This document shows positions 35,815 through 47,809 of a stretch of 64,000 nucleotides of DNA, piece after piece. The notes beneath the pieces are model-generated. The model ran no database searches, was not told the origin of the DNA, and saw only the letters and a program-made list of their open reading frames with translations. The stretch's first letter is position 1. The number at the start of each line of letters is the position of its first letter. This DNA comes from Pyxicephalus adspersus (Eukaryota; Chordata; Amphibia; Anura; Pyxicephalidae), in NCBI RefSeq assembly GCF_032062135.1, contig NC_092859.1, positions 106,481,610 to 106,545,609 of the forward strand, given 5' to 3'. The position numbers and the translations under genes were made by a program.

Positions 35815-38800
35815 ATTATTCTATACATAAAATACTAAAGATAACTGTCCTTTTAGACAGTTTTACCTGAAGTTTATCTGTGAATGAAAACTAGCAAATA
35901 CCTACTGTAAGAGGATTATGATTTGCGTACTAGCTCTTTGTATTTAGTAGTACAACCTTTTTTTTAAGATGTAGATTAGGTCATAGCAGCGTCTGACAAT
36001 GGCAAAAAGTATATCGTCTTAGATATATGGTGGTCTTTGTGTATCATGCTGCAGAACCAATCTGCATATTTAGAAATCAGGCAGCCAAAAATAGCTACTA
36101 AACAAATGATCACTTCATATTTGAATGAAATTATTTAAATTAGGAACAAACGTTCAAATTCAGATATATCCAATGGCAGAACCACATGGACTAATACTAA
36201 ACTGGTGGCAAATTACAATAAATTTGAAAAGGAAGTTGGATAAATCCACCAAATTGAATTTAAGTCTAAGTTTAGGAAATATGAAGAAGATATCCACCTA
36301 CTAAATAGGCCAGTGTTCCAAAATATGTGTTCTAGAGTTCCTCCTTCTTGGATCCTCTGGTGGGCCAGAGGTTTGGTTTAACCCTTGTCCCATCTGTTGC
36401 TTAACCCATTGTTTAGCCAAGGGACACTGGAGGAAATTTAAATTATGAGCTAATGTACAGAAAAACTTACATGGGTAATAATTTTGGTTAGCATATCAAT
36501 GATATCAGTTCCATTCTGTATATTATCCTATTCAAGCAAAGGCATAAAATGACTTTATTTGTAGGTTGTGTATGTAATAGCTGTATCAGCTCTTGCATTT
36601 TCACCAAAGAACAAATGGAAAATATTACAACACATGAGAACAATGTACATCAAAGTTTTAATCCCTACTTACAAGCAATACACTTGTGAATGGTTCTAGA
36701 ATCCGGAGGACGACCAAGGATATCCAATCCTCATATACTCTTGGGCAATAAAAAGCAGATAGAAATACCAAGTTAAGTATGTGTTAATCAAAGTAAATAG
36801 GGGAGACATTGGATCAAATCTGGAAGTCTGGTCTTTTTATTGCTGTCCTGGCTCCTGTGGAAAGCAGTTTCTGGTATAATGCAGACAATTCCTTAAACTT
36901 ATTTAGAGTCTGACAAATGTTTTGATCATTACCAAGAAATTAAATGTCTATCAACAGAAAGAGAGTGCACATCTGCTTAAACCAGAATGTTTACAATCAG
37001 TTTAATGATGCCATTAAATGCTGCTTCCAGCTCTTACTTTTTCTTACATATTAAAAGCACAAGTAAAATAATCTCCCCACCTGTGCACAACTCAGTGAGA
37101 AAGAACATATTTATTGCTGTGTAATTGTGGACAAAGAAACAAAATCTTCAGCAATCCAAAGCAGCATCATCTGTAAGTACTTCACTTATAAAAGTTTCAT
37201 ATATGTCTTTGTGTTTGTGTTTGCTATTGTGAGTATTCCATGTAATTGCTTATTAACTTCAACCCAAGACATCTGATGTTAGCATAATAGGTATCATTTT
37301 CTTTTTGGTCCCCATTTTTTAGGGTTCTGGTCAGCTGCTATATTGGGTTTGTTGTAAATTCTTAGGATCTGCAAAGTTTGCACCGTGCAAACTTTGGTGT
37401 GCAAAGTTTTGCAGGTTTGCAGCTACAAATAGGAAACAAACTTTAAAGCAGTGTATAGCATCTGCACCTGGTCATCTAAGTCACAGGAGCCAATAATTTG
37501 AAGGAATGGCTAACCCAGACCTCTTTCTGTAAAACTGCAATCAACAGGCTGACCGGGTTGTGTGAATTTTTGTTTAAATCTTACCATGTTATGGTCATAA
37601 GTGCTAACCATTTGGCTGGAAAAACAACTCATTTGCTTTGGCAGTCAGATATAAGTAAACAAAGGTCAAAGTTTAGGGTGACAAGGCTGTGAGGTGTGGC
37701 ACCCAGCCACCCAAATATTTTATCACCATTGGTCAGTAACTTATTACTGTTATAACTTTTGCAACATTTGCAATGGAACTCCTACTAGAGTGACCACTGG
37801 GTCACTAAGACAGGGTGGGAAAATTGTCATTTTCATCCTCTCGACCTCTACTCTTGGTATTCCTCTTGATGTCTGATCTTGTTAATGTGATACTAAGGCT
37901 AGCTACTTCACTGCTGTGGAGCACAAGATATTTGACCTAGGAGGCAGAACGCAGCTCTGATCAGAGGTAAAGGTGACCACATATGCCACCATATTTTTAC
38001 TATTTTTGCATTATAAATCTTCTCTTCTGAAATATGCTAATACTGATACGGTTTCATATGTCATGGAATGTCATTAACCATACATTGTACTGAACATTAT
38101 TTATGGCCAGATGAGGCAAGAGAGAAGTGGCATGAAGATTTCTCTACAATATAGATATTAGGCAGTGTTCTGTACCTCAAGATGAAGAATATTTTATTCC
38201 GGGCTCCTAAAATGATAGAGATACAGCATTTATATTTTATATACAGAAAATGAAATATTTAAATGTTTCTTTAAACTAACAAAAATGCCAACAGTCACAA
38301 ATTCCAGCCCTTGTGTTGTAATTCTATTCTTTTCCATTTTTCTTTCCAATATATTGTATACGAAAGCAGGTGGAATTTTTAACTTCGCTAGGATCTCCAA
38401 ATGAAAAATATTTTTTCTGATTGTTTTAGTAGTGTCTGTTACCAGAAATAAGCAATAACAAAAGTACAGGGAATGGATTCCTTATAGCTGCAGTCCAAAG
38501 ATGTTATCACATTGTCAGACAAATTAGCTTAGAACTAAAAAATATACATATGTATATGTATGTAAGTTCTAAGTATTACCTGTATGATTTATGTACCAGG
38601 TATATTAAACAAACTGTGAAGGTTTCATTGAAAACTTGGTTTATTTCCAAAAATACATGTTTAAACGATCAGACTTGACCCTAACAACTGAAAATGGCCC
38701 ATAATGAAAAATAGCATCTGGGATTTCATTTATAAAACCTCAAAAATGAATATCCTGTTGGAAGTGCATAACAGAGAAGGTTTTAAAAGCTTTGTGATGA

Positions 38801-39231
38801 AAGGGCTGTCGTGGTGCCGCTGCCAACTATGTGCATGGATCAAGGAGAAGTCTAGCATAGGTCAAATTTATTATGAGACAAGATCAATATGGGTCAATAT
38901 GGTAACAACTGATTAACCATGACATTCCATTGCATTCACGCCTTAATGATTGGTCAAAGAATATATATCAGTGTGTGAAAATATGGGAAGTTATTGGGCC
39001 ATGAACAGAAAAATAGAAAAACAATGCATTGTCACAGCTTGGAAACAAAGAGGTGGATCCACCTGACAGGTCACATTCTTACATTCTCAACAATTCATTA
39101 GTTATGGTTCTCTCATTTGCTTTCTAGCCTTAGTCCTTGATTTATTGTCATTAAAGGAATAGATTTTTTGAAGTTATATAATTTAACTGAAATTTCTGAC
39201 TGAAAAATAATACCATGAATTTTATATTAGA
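34290..39231. other. About 4.9 kb of unique AT-rich DNA
   Basis: Only simple features were seen: the (AT)n at 35780-35812, a repeated 'gcaaagttt/aaactttgc' patch at 37370-37430, and a 10-bp hairpin at 38528-38573 (CTTAGAACTA facing AGTTCTAAG). No transposon family or exon is supported. This is the quietest part of the window. Confidence 0.4.
35780..35812. repeat. (AT)n microsatellite
   Basis: Alternating AT run of about 33 bases. Confidence 0.92.
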
Positions 39232-39389
39232 CTAGCTGATTACGGGCATTGCCCTGGTATTTATTTATTGCAATCCTTTATTATACAGAAAAAGGAATCA
39301 AATAAAGCTATAGTGTTAAATCAAAGAAATGTTTTTTTACTGGTTTTAAAAATACAATATACAATTAAATTAACCTAAATTATTGGCAA

Positions 39390-40245
39390 ATGTCCCAATG
39401 CTGTTTTAAATATTTTAATAGGAACAATGTGCTCATGAAACATTTTTTGTACCTTTAAGACAATCTGAAACTTTTTTCCTGAGATGAAGGTGCACCTCTG
39501 GTCAGTTTCTATTAGATATTAGATTAGAGATAATAAAATAAAGTTGTAGACATTTTGGTGGTTGATCTGGCAGCGGAAGTAACAATCCCGCTTTATGGTA
39601 AATTTGCACCTGCACCGTGAATGTGGATGGAAATCCAGGCTGTTGAACAACTGATGTGTCGCCGAATGATGTCATTTGGAAACATGAGTTGTATTTTCTG
39701 ATGTTATTAGGAAAATGTTTTGACTCTGAGGTATTTGCAAATGTGTAATTCCAATTTCCATGTCTAAATGTGTAAATAATTTTGCAGCACATACCAGGAG
39801 ATTAAGATTTAAACTTCTTGGCTTGACAGTAACTACAAAACATTTCCATTTTTCTGATGGTAACACTTGCATGCTGTGGGTAGTCTTTATGTGGATCATA
39901 GTGGAATCCTTCCAATGCTAAGCTAAAATGTCGTGCAGTCTGTGATCGTCTGGCTCTTTCTCTCATTTCCTGTAGTCGGGTCTCATGCTGTTTTACTGTT
40001 TCTAATCTCTAGATGTAGTAGACCTTTCTCTGTTATCCTGTAGTCGCGCGTCATGCTGTTGTACTGTCTCTGAAGCTCCAGCTATAGTAGCTCTCTTGCA
40101 CAGCTGGCAAGACTTCTATTCTTGTCTTTGGGATTTTCTTGTCTGTGGTGTTGTTTAATTTTTTTGCCTTTGATTGCACTCGGCCAATTGCCTTACATTT
40201 TCTCGAAGGCATTATTAAAAGCGAAAAGTTTGTAAAAGGGTCCAA
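39390..40245 (-). pseudogene. Helitron protein N-terminal remnant
   Basis: The minus strand holds pieces of the region before the Rep domain of Helitron proteins. First comes a basic start (MPSRKCKAIGRVQSKAKK, about 40208-40150). After a frame change there is an R/E/Q-rich helix. Then GFHYDPHKDYP, a cysteine pair (CSYCQAKKF) with one in-frame stop before PGMCC, and NNIRKYNSCFQMTSFG (about 39710-39665). The frame continues with QVQIYHKAGLLLPLPDQ. Another frame yields MFHEHIVPIKIFKTALGHLP (about 39440-39380), the pattern that precedes the Helitron-like N domain. At least two frame changes and one or more stops are present. Coding ends abruptly there, and the 3' terminus follows within about 150 bases, so a large internal deletion removed Rep and helicase. 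Confidence 0.8.
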
Positions 40246-40326
40246 AAAAAAATTATAAAAATGTAAGCAAAAGGCACACTGTCACTGAGCAATACAAACA
40301 CACATACATAAATACATGCAAATATA

Positions 40327-40640
40327 CCTCCTACATACCACAGCCCTGTACAAAGAACAGCGGTGCACTCACATGAATCTGAGTCATATGTCTAGCAAGT
40401 TTGGTTTAAATGTCTCCATTCATTTTAGGATTAATGGTGGAACATAGCAAGTTTGGTTGAAACGTCTCCATGCATTTCCTAGTGATGACATACACACATA
40501 CATACATACATACATACAAATATAGCTCTGACATATAGCACAGTGCTGTGCAAAGATGACTGGTGCACTCACATGAGTCTCAGTCATATGTATGGCAAGT
40601 TTGGTTGAAATATCTCCATGCGTTTTTGAGTGATGGTGGA
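40327..40640 (-). repeat. Repeated 5'-terminal segment of the Helitron
   Basis: The terminal motif containing 'gcaagtttggttgaaat.tctccatgc' occurs three times (about 40399, 40448 and 40590). The preceding 'ggtgcactcacatga.tct' block occurs twice (about 40363 and 40562). A (CATA)n run at 40489-40519 separates them. Helitron ends commonly gain tandem copies, but here the copies are diverged from each other. Confidence 0.75.
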
Positions 40641-40684
40641 ACATACACACACACACATACATCCAATTTTATATAGATAGATAG

Positions 40685-42130
40685 GACATCTAGATATGCC
40701 AGTTATTTTTTGTAATGCGTGGCAGGAAAATAATGAACTGTGTAAATGATATTTATCTTGCTCTTAAATCTTAATAAATGGCTCTTAAAGTGTTCATTTT
40801 GTTTAGTGGGAAATATTTAAACTTCATTAGTCTACATGTTATTTGTCTACATCAGTGATAGAAAACCATTCAATTGAGTGCCAACAAGCCATGTCATCCA
40901 GGGTATAAAATCAGTAAAGTAGCTGGTGCTCTTACTAGATGCCAATCACTATTTAAATGCATTTGTAGTTATCTGAAGGTAACAGCAAAGTAAATATTTT
41001 CCTTCTACAAAGTTAAAGTGTATGTCAAGCAAACAATGCTTTTCTAGTTTTGGATAAAGTGGTGAAGGGTTCCCACTCTTAAGGGTTCCATAAATAGAGG
41101 GATAGAGAGCTATACCTCACTTCTTCCCCTGCTGATAATAGTTTCACCAGATCTGCATCAAGGACACAGATAGTAATAAAAACACTGACAGGGGTTCCAC
41201 TCTTCCCTTACTATACTGTGATGGTGCTCATGGAGGAATTTCCTCGTTTTCTGTCTAAAATTGTTTGTTTTTCTTAGGTTTAGAGGACAGCCTACCACAT
41301 GAAAATCCTTTACCATTTCAGAGCTTTTATAAAGGCCTAAAGAGCATTTACTATCAGGATCATACCCTGCTTTGGGAGGGCGCTTCATTTTTTCAACCTC
41401 TAGATCAGAAAATATTACCAGTATCAATACAAGGAAGGATCTATAGCTCTTTAACTATGGCAAGTTTAGCTGGTATGATTTGGTGATAAATGACTGTGAT
41501 CAATGATGTAATCAATATGCAGGAAAGAATGAAGATCACTAGAATTTTATTTAGATGGATGCTCAAGAATTTTCAGTATATTGGCTGTGGTTCCCAGAAC
41601 ATACTAAAGAATAAGACATACTAAAGAATAAAGAAAGTCAGGTGCCATACTACTAGGTATAGGAGTCCAAAGAAGAAACTTATTGTTCCATCAAACAGCC
41701 AGTGTTTTTTAGGGTCACACACCCTTTATCCTACTTAAGAGAATGTACATGCAACAGTGTTCTCCTATTTAGGATCCTCCAGCTCTCCTGTTCAGAATTT
41801 TTGCATGGTTGTGTTTGTTTACTATACTTGATTATATGCTTAATCCATGGACTGCTTTTTCCGTACACCCTATAATTCATGATAAAAGGGCTGATATGTG
41901 ACCCCGAAAATGTGCCGGTGGTTGTTTGGTGGAATAATAAATAATATGTTTTTTTTTAATAAACTTTATTTCAGGGTTTTCAAGTGTACAATAAACACAG
42001 GTAAACAAACATTGACAGCAGGGAGTTTGCAACAAAGTCCATTGTCATTATATGGGAAAAAAAAAAAACAATGCAGCCATTTAAATTGCATTCAAAAGTA
42101 AGACACATTAATTCAATATCAACACCCATC
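40685..42130. other. Unique DNA; possible A-tailed insertion near 41950
   Basis: Most of this stretch shows nothing. At 41948-41985 the minus strand reads 'gaaataaagtttatt' followed by nine A, i.e. a polyadenylation signal with a short A tail. This could be the 3' end of a retroposed sequence running to about 42130, but its body is not recognisable. Confidence 0.35.
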
Positions 42131-42189
42131 ATCTATTCTTAAAAAAGGGTAGGGTACTGGTGGCACTTAAACTCTGGTGTTTCTCTGTA

Positions 42190-42400
42190 ATACATTCAAA
42201 TAAAAAAAAAAAAAAAAAAATTGCAAGTTGGCATATCCTTTATTGTAGAAGAGGGAGTTGATATCCCTTCTGCGGTAAAATAAACTTTCCTGCCTTTTCT
42301 CCTCACTCCATCACAGGTGCCTCCATCTTTACCTGGTCCTCTTCAGGGTTCAGGATCTTTGGCCATCTTGCACACTTTTGCACGGGTAATTTATTCCCAG
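42190..42400. mobile_element. Single arm related to the 26563-26945 foldback
   Basis: The order 'gcaagttgg', 'tgtagaagagggag', 'cttctgcggtaaaat', 'aggtgcctccatctttacc' and 'gttcaggatctttggccatct' parallels 26598-26735. It is preceded by an 18-base A run (42202-42219). The opposite arm is not found. Confidence 0.45.
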
Positions 42401-42682
42401 TGGCACTATAAGGTGTAAAGGATACAATCAGCCAAATACAGGTCCACTGTTGATATGTCCAGGTGATGATATGATAAAGACCATGCCAATCTGTAGCAAG
42501 CATATGACAATTACAAACCAGAATTTTTGTAATTTTGTTGTAATAAAATTTGTATTCTACTTCACTACTCTACTACAAAAATCCTTTACAAGAAATCACT
42601 TGGTATGATCACTCAGAGGCTGCTCATTTAAATGGGCCACTGAACGCAACACATATCACAAGATGTTGTGCATCTTGCACAT

Positions 42683-42865
42683 TATTAATATTATTATTAA
42701 TAATAAACAGGATTTTTATAGCGCCAACATATTACGCAGCGCTGTACATTAAATAGGGGTTGCAAATGACAGACTAATACAGACAGTGATACAGGAGGAG
42801 AGGACCCTGCCCCGAAGAGCTTACAATCTAGTAGGTGGGGGAATTAACACAAAATAGGAGGGGAG
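42683..42865 (-). mobile_element. Young-looking L2 3' UTR fragment
   Basis: ATT/AAT tail, then 'caggatttttatagcgccaac', 'attacgcagcgctgtacatt' and 'gaggaccctgccccgaagag' to 'caatctagtaggtggggg'. Nearly identical to the copy at 1326-1460 over about 140 bases and keeps its CpGs, so it is among the less decayed copies. It ends abruptly at about 42865. Confidence 0.85.
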
Positions 42866-42869
42866 ATTG

Positions 42870-44215
42870 CACATATTGCATATATATTTTGGGTAAACCA
42901 TTAGGAATGAATGACATCCTAGCACACCAATGCATATTTCATATGTTTCTGTGTTAACACATGCATTTTTGTATAAAACGGCATGCATTAATGCAATCCT
43001 GTATTTTCCACAGCCCAAATGTGTAGTCCAGCTAATAAGCTCCAGTCCAGTGTTATTAAGTTAAGGTAAGTTACTGTAAGTAACTTAATAAGATGGTCAG
43101 AATTAGTTGCTTCATAATACAGAAAAAAATGCATGCTAAAGTGATGTTGGAAATGCATTCTTCCATATTAATTAACAAATATAAAAGGATCAGCACATGG
43201 TAATAAAGCTGTTTTGTCACCTGGAATGCGTTTTAATGGTATATTTTCACCACTGTATATTTATTGCAACAAAAATCACTATATAAATAATTTTGCTGTA
43301 TAATATTTGTATTTTTTAGTTAATGTATAGTTAATGCATTTATATATATCCTAAGTCTAAACCAGTTAAATTTTTTATCTTTTGAATAAAAACATTGAAA
43401 GAATAATGTAAACAATAAAATATACATAGGCATTCTGAAGGCACTTAAGGTTAATGTTTGTGTTCTTGAAGTCGGCAGCTTCAAAGAGGAAAAAATGGTA
43501 AAATGATACAGTCTTAAGTTGCTGTCCACAAAGGGCTTCTCAATTTAATTAAATGCACATTCACATAAAGCATACTTAAGACAATTACCTTTACCTGATG
43601 GAATCTTTTGATACTGTCCTATCAAGTCAAGAAGGCAGGAAGTTCTATAATGTTAACCAGTTGCCTCCTAGGAGTCTAAAATAGTTCAATTCATGACTTT
43701 TAAATGTGGCCTTAAACGTATTAATAGGAGCATAATGTTCTTAACATGTGTTGTTATTAGTAAGCAATCAAATAAAAACACTTTAGACACTTAGACAAGA
43801 ATGATTGGAGTATCTAAAGGAAAGTCTGTTAAATTATGGGAAGTGTTCCAAAAATGGTCATAAAATCTAGCTGGACGAGAATGCATCGTAGTATTCACTA
43901 GAGCTGTCCTCTTATTTTACAAAAACATGTGTCTACAAAACTTAACACCGCAGAGACTTTTTAAATTGAAGTTTTATATGCCGTGATTTGTACAAACAGA
44001 TGAGAAATTGTCTCCGCCAGTTCTCTCTTTTAAAGATAAAAAAGCTATTCTACTTACACCATAAAAACATACAATAATTAAGCTCCAATATGTCAATATG
44101 CTTGTTTGGAAGAAACTAATACTGCATTTGCTTCTTTTTCTGTTGGCTGTGGGCTCTCCCGTAAGTTACACAGCAAACAACATTCCTATTGGCTGTTGGT
44201 TATATAATTGCAGAA
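42870..44215. other. Unique DNA with one hairpin
   Basis: A perfect 11-bp stem (TTATTAAGTTA facing TAACTTAATAA) lies at 43053-43092. Otherwise nothing is recognised. Confidence 0.4.
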
Positions 44216-44239
44216 GCACAACAAAAAAATAAATCAGAC

Positions 44240-44440
44240 TCCCACTGGTCCAGGGGTCAAATTTACCAAAAAAGCTATCCAAAAATGTAAACTATACTTA
44301 CCTATTTGGTGGCCTGTGTATTGAAAATCTACCTTTTTTCTCCACTTTTTGGCTGCTACAAGTTTTCTACACAATGCAAGAATACAAGTTTCTTCACCGT
44401 CCAGTGCATTTTCTTCTGTCACCTTGTATGTCACTAGAGG
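44240..44440. mobile_element. Possible fragment of the GGAACTAAAC/CTTACC repeat family
   Basis: Contains 'aaactatacttacct' followed by moderately GC-rich sequence, similar in layout to the starts of the repeats at 10755 and 55132. No further support. Confidence 0.25.
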
Positions 44441-44444
44441 ATGT

Positions 44445-47400
44445 ATGACCTGGCAAAACGGACCACATCAAAAAATCCTCTCTTATGGCAGTGGGCAAAA
44501 GGCAACAACCCATAGCAAACAATTAAAGACAATGTTTTGCCTCTATGTTGCCTTTTCTCAAACATTCACCCTTGTTTCCACTTGTACTTTGTTCACCATC
44601 TACTGGGAGATATTCAGTGCTGCACCAGAATCAAGTCAGTTCTCACATGACTTTATTTAAGCACAAGGTTGAAAGGAAAACTACATTTTAACTAAACTGA
44701 AAACATAACAAGAAACCACACAACATATTATGTTAAAATATCTGATGACACTTGGCTGAAATAAGCCAACTTTAGGGCATTCTGCACAATTTTGAAACAA
44801 TTTCTAAGGCTTTTTCCTACCCAAAGAAGTGGCATATTTAGGGGGCATTTTGGTGTCTGGAACCCCTCTAACTGTCAAATACACAAGTGGCCCCTTTCAT
44901 TGCTGTCTGTGCCCCCCTTTCACTCACAAATGGAATCCCCTTCAAGGTGCGGGAACAGCTCAGTCCAGGGCACTTGTTCTTTTTCTCCTGGATGCATGAA
45001 GGTCTTTTTTTGCTCCCATTCATGCCTTAAGCCTCAACCCTGCCCAAAAAATGGACAGGACACAAGGAACTAAAGAACAACCTAGGTAAGAAGTGGAGAA
45101 AATATAAACACCCCTAGCATGGGAGGTATTGTTGGGTGGGAGGGTTACTCTTAGCTAGATACTTTTTGCTGGAGTCGTGGGAGGTATTGCTTGTCAAATA
45201 ACTTCCAGAAGGGTATTGCTAGGTGATATTATTATTGATCCTCAAAACTTTCTGGGGTAACTGCTTAGACTTGATACTTGTTTGGGAATATTTATGGTGT
45301 TTAACAATGTTGTATTTTGTCTAGAGGCAGGGCAGATGCTGCAATTGGATTATCTGAGGCGAAATAACATAGCCCTGTTGTAGCATGATTTCCTATATTC
45401 AAAGAATGTACATGATAGAAGTGCATGAGGTATGACAAAGGTGTGGATGACATTGCAGGAAGCATTATGTACTGCAGAAGAGAGGGAAGGGACTTGGGAA
45501 TATAAAAGATGGGACAAGACTTTATTGATGGGAAGTATTTATGCCAGAATTGCAATAAATAAGGACCCATTCACACTGCATCAGCACACATGTGCATCAG
45601 ATTGCAACAACAAAGGTGTATGTAGCATTTAAAAAAAATTTGGTAACATGGTCTCTACATGTTTTAGTAAAGTACAAATACGTATGTGCACTACTTCAAA
45701 TCAGTTATTAGCCTATATGCACTAGAACCTTGGTCTAGTGAAGATAAAGGTACATGGACTGGGAACATAGGGGTTATTGTACATGTGCTGGTGGCCGTGG
45801 AAGGGCAAAAGCCAGCTTTTATCTGAATACTGGCAGCCGAGTAGAGGGGCTCTTTCAGGAGAAACTTTGACTTTGCCCTGCATGACCAAGGAATAAGTTT
45901 GTCTTTAGGTTCCTAACTTCTTGCAATATTTGATGGCTAACATGATTTTATATTTTTTTCTAATTCTAATTAGATATTTACATTTGTATTTAAAATTATA
46001 TATATAACATGCATTGTAAATTCTCAGTGATTACATAAAATGACTACATTGGAATTGATTAGTCTTTCCTGGGTCCATTGCTTCTTTCCCTCCTCCTTCA
46101 ACCACAAGCTATTACCAGTATAGTCCCAGTCGGAACCACCCTATCCTTGGCCACCACCACTTCCCTCCCTCTTCCCTGTCTCCCTTTTCTCTCCTCCTTT
46201 TCTCTTCATCTTTCTCCCATATTTACTTTTTTTTTTTCTTGGGTACATGTACCCTACCAGCTAAACTTTGAACTTGGGTTTCCCTAGGATTGTTCATAAT
46301 CCCAAATCCTTTTTGCCATTTTACATTGTATATTGTATGGTTTACACTATAGGTCTGTTCATTTTTGACTACATTTTTCTGTAATTTTTTTTAGTGTTTT
46401 TGTATTCCTTGAAATTGTTCATTAAAATGTTTTAGAAAAACTATATTACTATTTTTTTTTAATTATTATTAATGCCCTGCAACATTCTTTACTGCAATGA
46501 AAGATATGCAAACACTGCAATTCTGTGCTCTCCCTCCGCAAATGCTAAATAATTGTCTGCTATGGTAATCCATTGGCACCAAAATATTTAAATTGTCAGA
46601 AATGTCAGTTTTCATGTTTTGTACAGTACTAGAACCCTCTAAGCATGCAAATTGGGTAGATCCCTGCTAAGGTGGACACATTTTTATATTTTTTATTACA
46701 TATAGTACACTTTAAAGCAAAGCATTTTTCTTACTTAATGAATATTTGGACTGCAGCCAGCAATACATTTTTCATAACATAATATTACTGGCATGGTATA
46801 ACAATTAGGCATATACTTTACCTGGATAATCTATATATTGTGTATTGTATTGTGTATTATGTTGGCAAATGTAGATGATTAGTATAACAGTAGCTGCGTC
46901 ACCCCCCAAGCAAAGGCGATCTAAGGGTATAGTCCCTGGCAACAGTGAATGAATCATTGTACTATGAATATTGTGAAAGAGTTCACAGTGGAATTAGAAT
47001 GAACAGATGGATATCCATTCATTTGAAATTCTGGCTGCTATAATGGTAATATATCCTAAGTAGAAGCATATTTCAGAGTGCCACTGTTTTGATGAAGAAT
47101 TATAAGGATTTCAAACTTAAATTTGTTCCATTCCTTTTTGCTGACTCTGCTCTTTCTTTGATAAAATTTTCTTCAAATCTCTGAGATTACCTGCAACTGT
47201 AAAATAACAAATGCATGCTGATGCATTTTACAGCAATCCAGTAAATGAGAACCTTTCTTTTAAGACCAATACTGAATTTCTGAGAAAGTTCTGCCATTTC
47301 TATTGTTAATAGTTTACAACAATTAAGTAATTTTTTTAAATAAAGCTCACATCTGAAATACTTCTTTGACAAATGTTTAGTCATCTCTGTTTTTATTTCA

Positions 47401-47460
47401 CAAGCATCTCCGTAGTTTAAGTAATGGTAAAGTTTTGAAGTTGTGACTACAGTGGAGCAA
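44445..47460. other. Unique DNA with a CT-rich patch
   Basis: A polypyrimidine patch lies at about 46080-46240 and gives spurious open frames. Two 'gtgggaggtattg'-type repeats occur near 45120-45200. A fragment at 45562-45600 starting 'aaggacccattcacactgca' looks like a MITE terminus but lacks a partner. No exon supported. Confidence 0.35.
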
Positions 47461-47467
47461 AGATTTA

Positions 47468-47802
47468 GGGGCTTCTTTCAGACTCGTGGTCAAAAACTGT
47501 ACAGTTAGCCACCCTCAGACACATAGCAAACTGCTACTATGCCCCATACCGTAGGACAATGTGCATGTAATTTTTGACCCGTGCATTTGCAATGGTGGTA
47601 TAGTTCTCCAGAGGAGGAAAAGTAACTGCATGGCCAGAAGGACCCTGTTGCTTCCAAGAACTGTGCATCAAACACACTGCTGTATGAGAAAATGCATGCA
47701 CAAAGTGAATCCTAACTGCTCTCATACCATTGAATAGAAGCAGGCGGTATAGGCTTAGCATGTGATGTCACACCGCAGTTTACTGCAAGTCTGAAAGGGG
47801 TC
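47468..47802. mobile_element. MITE with TTA target duplication (PIF/Harbinger-like)
   Basis: The left end is GGGGCTTCTTTCAGACTCG. The right end in reverse complement is 'gacccctttcagacttgcagtaaactg'. Over about 30 bases the two are imperfect inverted repeats, with CTTTCAGACT identical. TTA occurs immediately outside both ends (47465-47467 and 47803-47805). A 3-bp TTA duplication is typical of PIF/Harbinger elements. The 335-bp interior has no transposase. Confidence 0.65.
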
Positions 47803-47809
47803 TTAAGCT

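Larger units (their letters stand above)
39232..40681 (-). mobile_element. Helitron-derived element (rolling-circle transposon), decayed
   Basis: On the minus strand the element begins TCTATCTATATAAAATTGG (5' TC, preceded by A) and ends 'gggcaatgcccgtaatcag' then CTAG, followed by T. A hairpin (GGGC...GCCC plus outer TAC/GTA pairs) lies 7-10 bases before the terminal CTAG. These are the known Helitron end rules: 5' TC, 3' hairpin plus CTRR, insertion between A and T, no target duplication. Inside is a coding remnant (39390-40245). The length is 1450 bp against several kilobases for autonomous Helitrons, and the Rep endonuclease and helicase domains are absent. It is therefore non-mobile on its own. 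Confidence 0.8.

Noticed and set aside
40399..40640. CRISPR-like or satellite array
   Set aside because: Only two or three diverged repeats with unequal spacing inside a Helitron terminus. The genome looks eukaryotic.
44792..45073. 93-codon frame rich in P, S, F and C
   Set aside because: No motif recognised and no conservation evidence; ordinary chance length.
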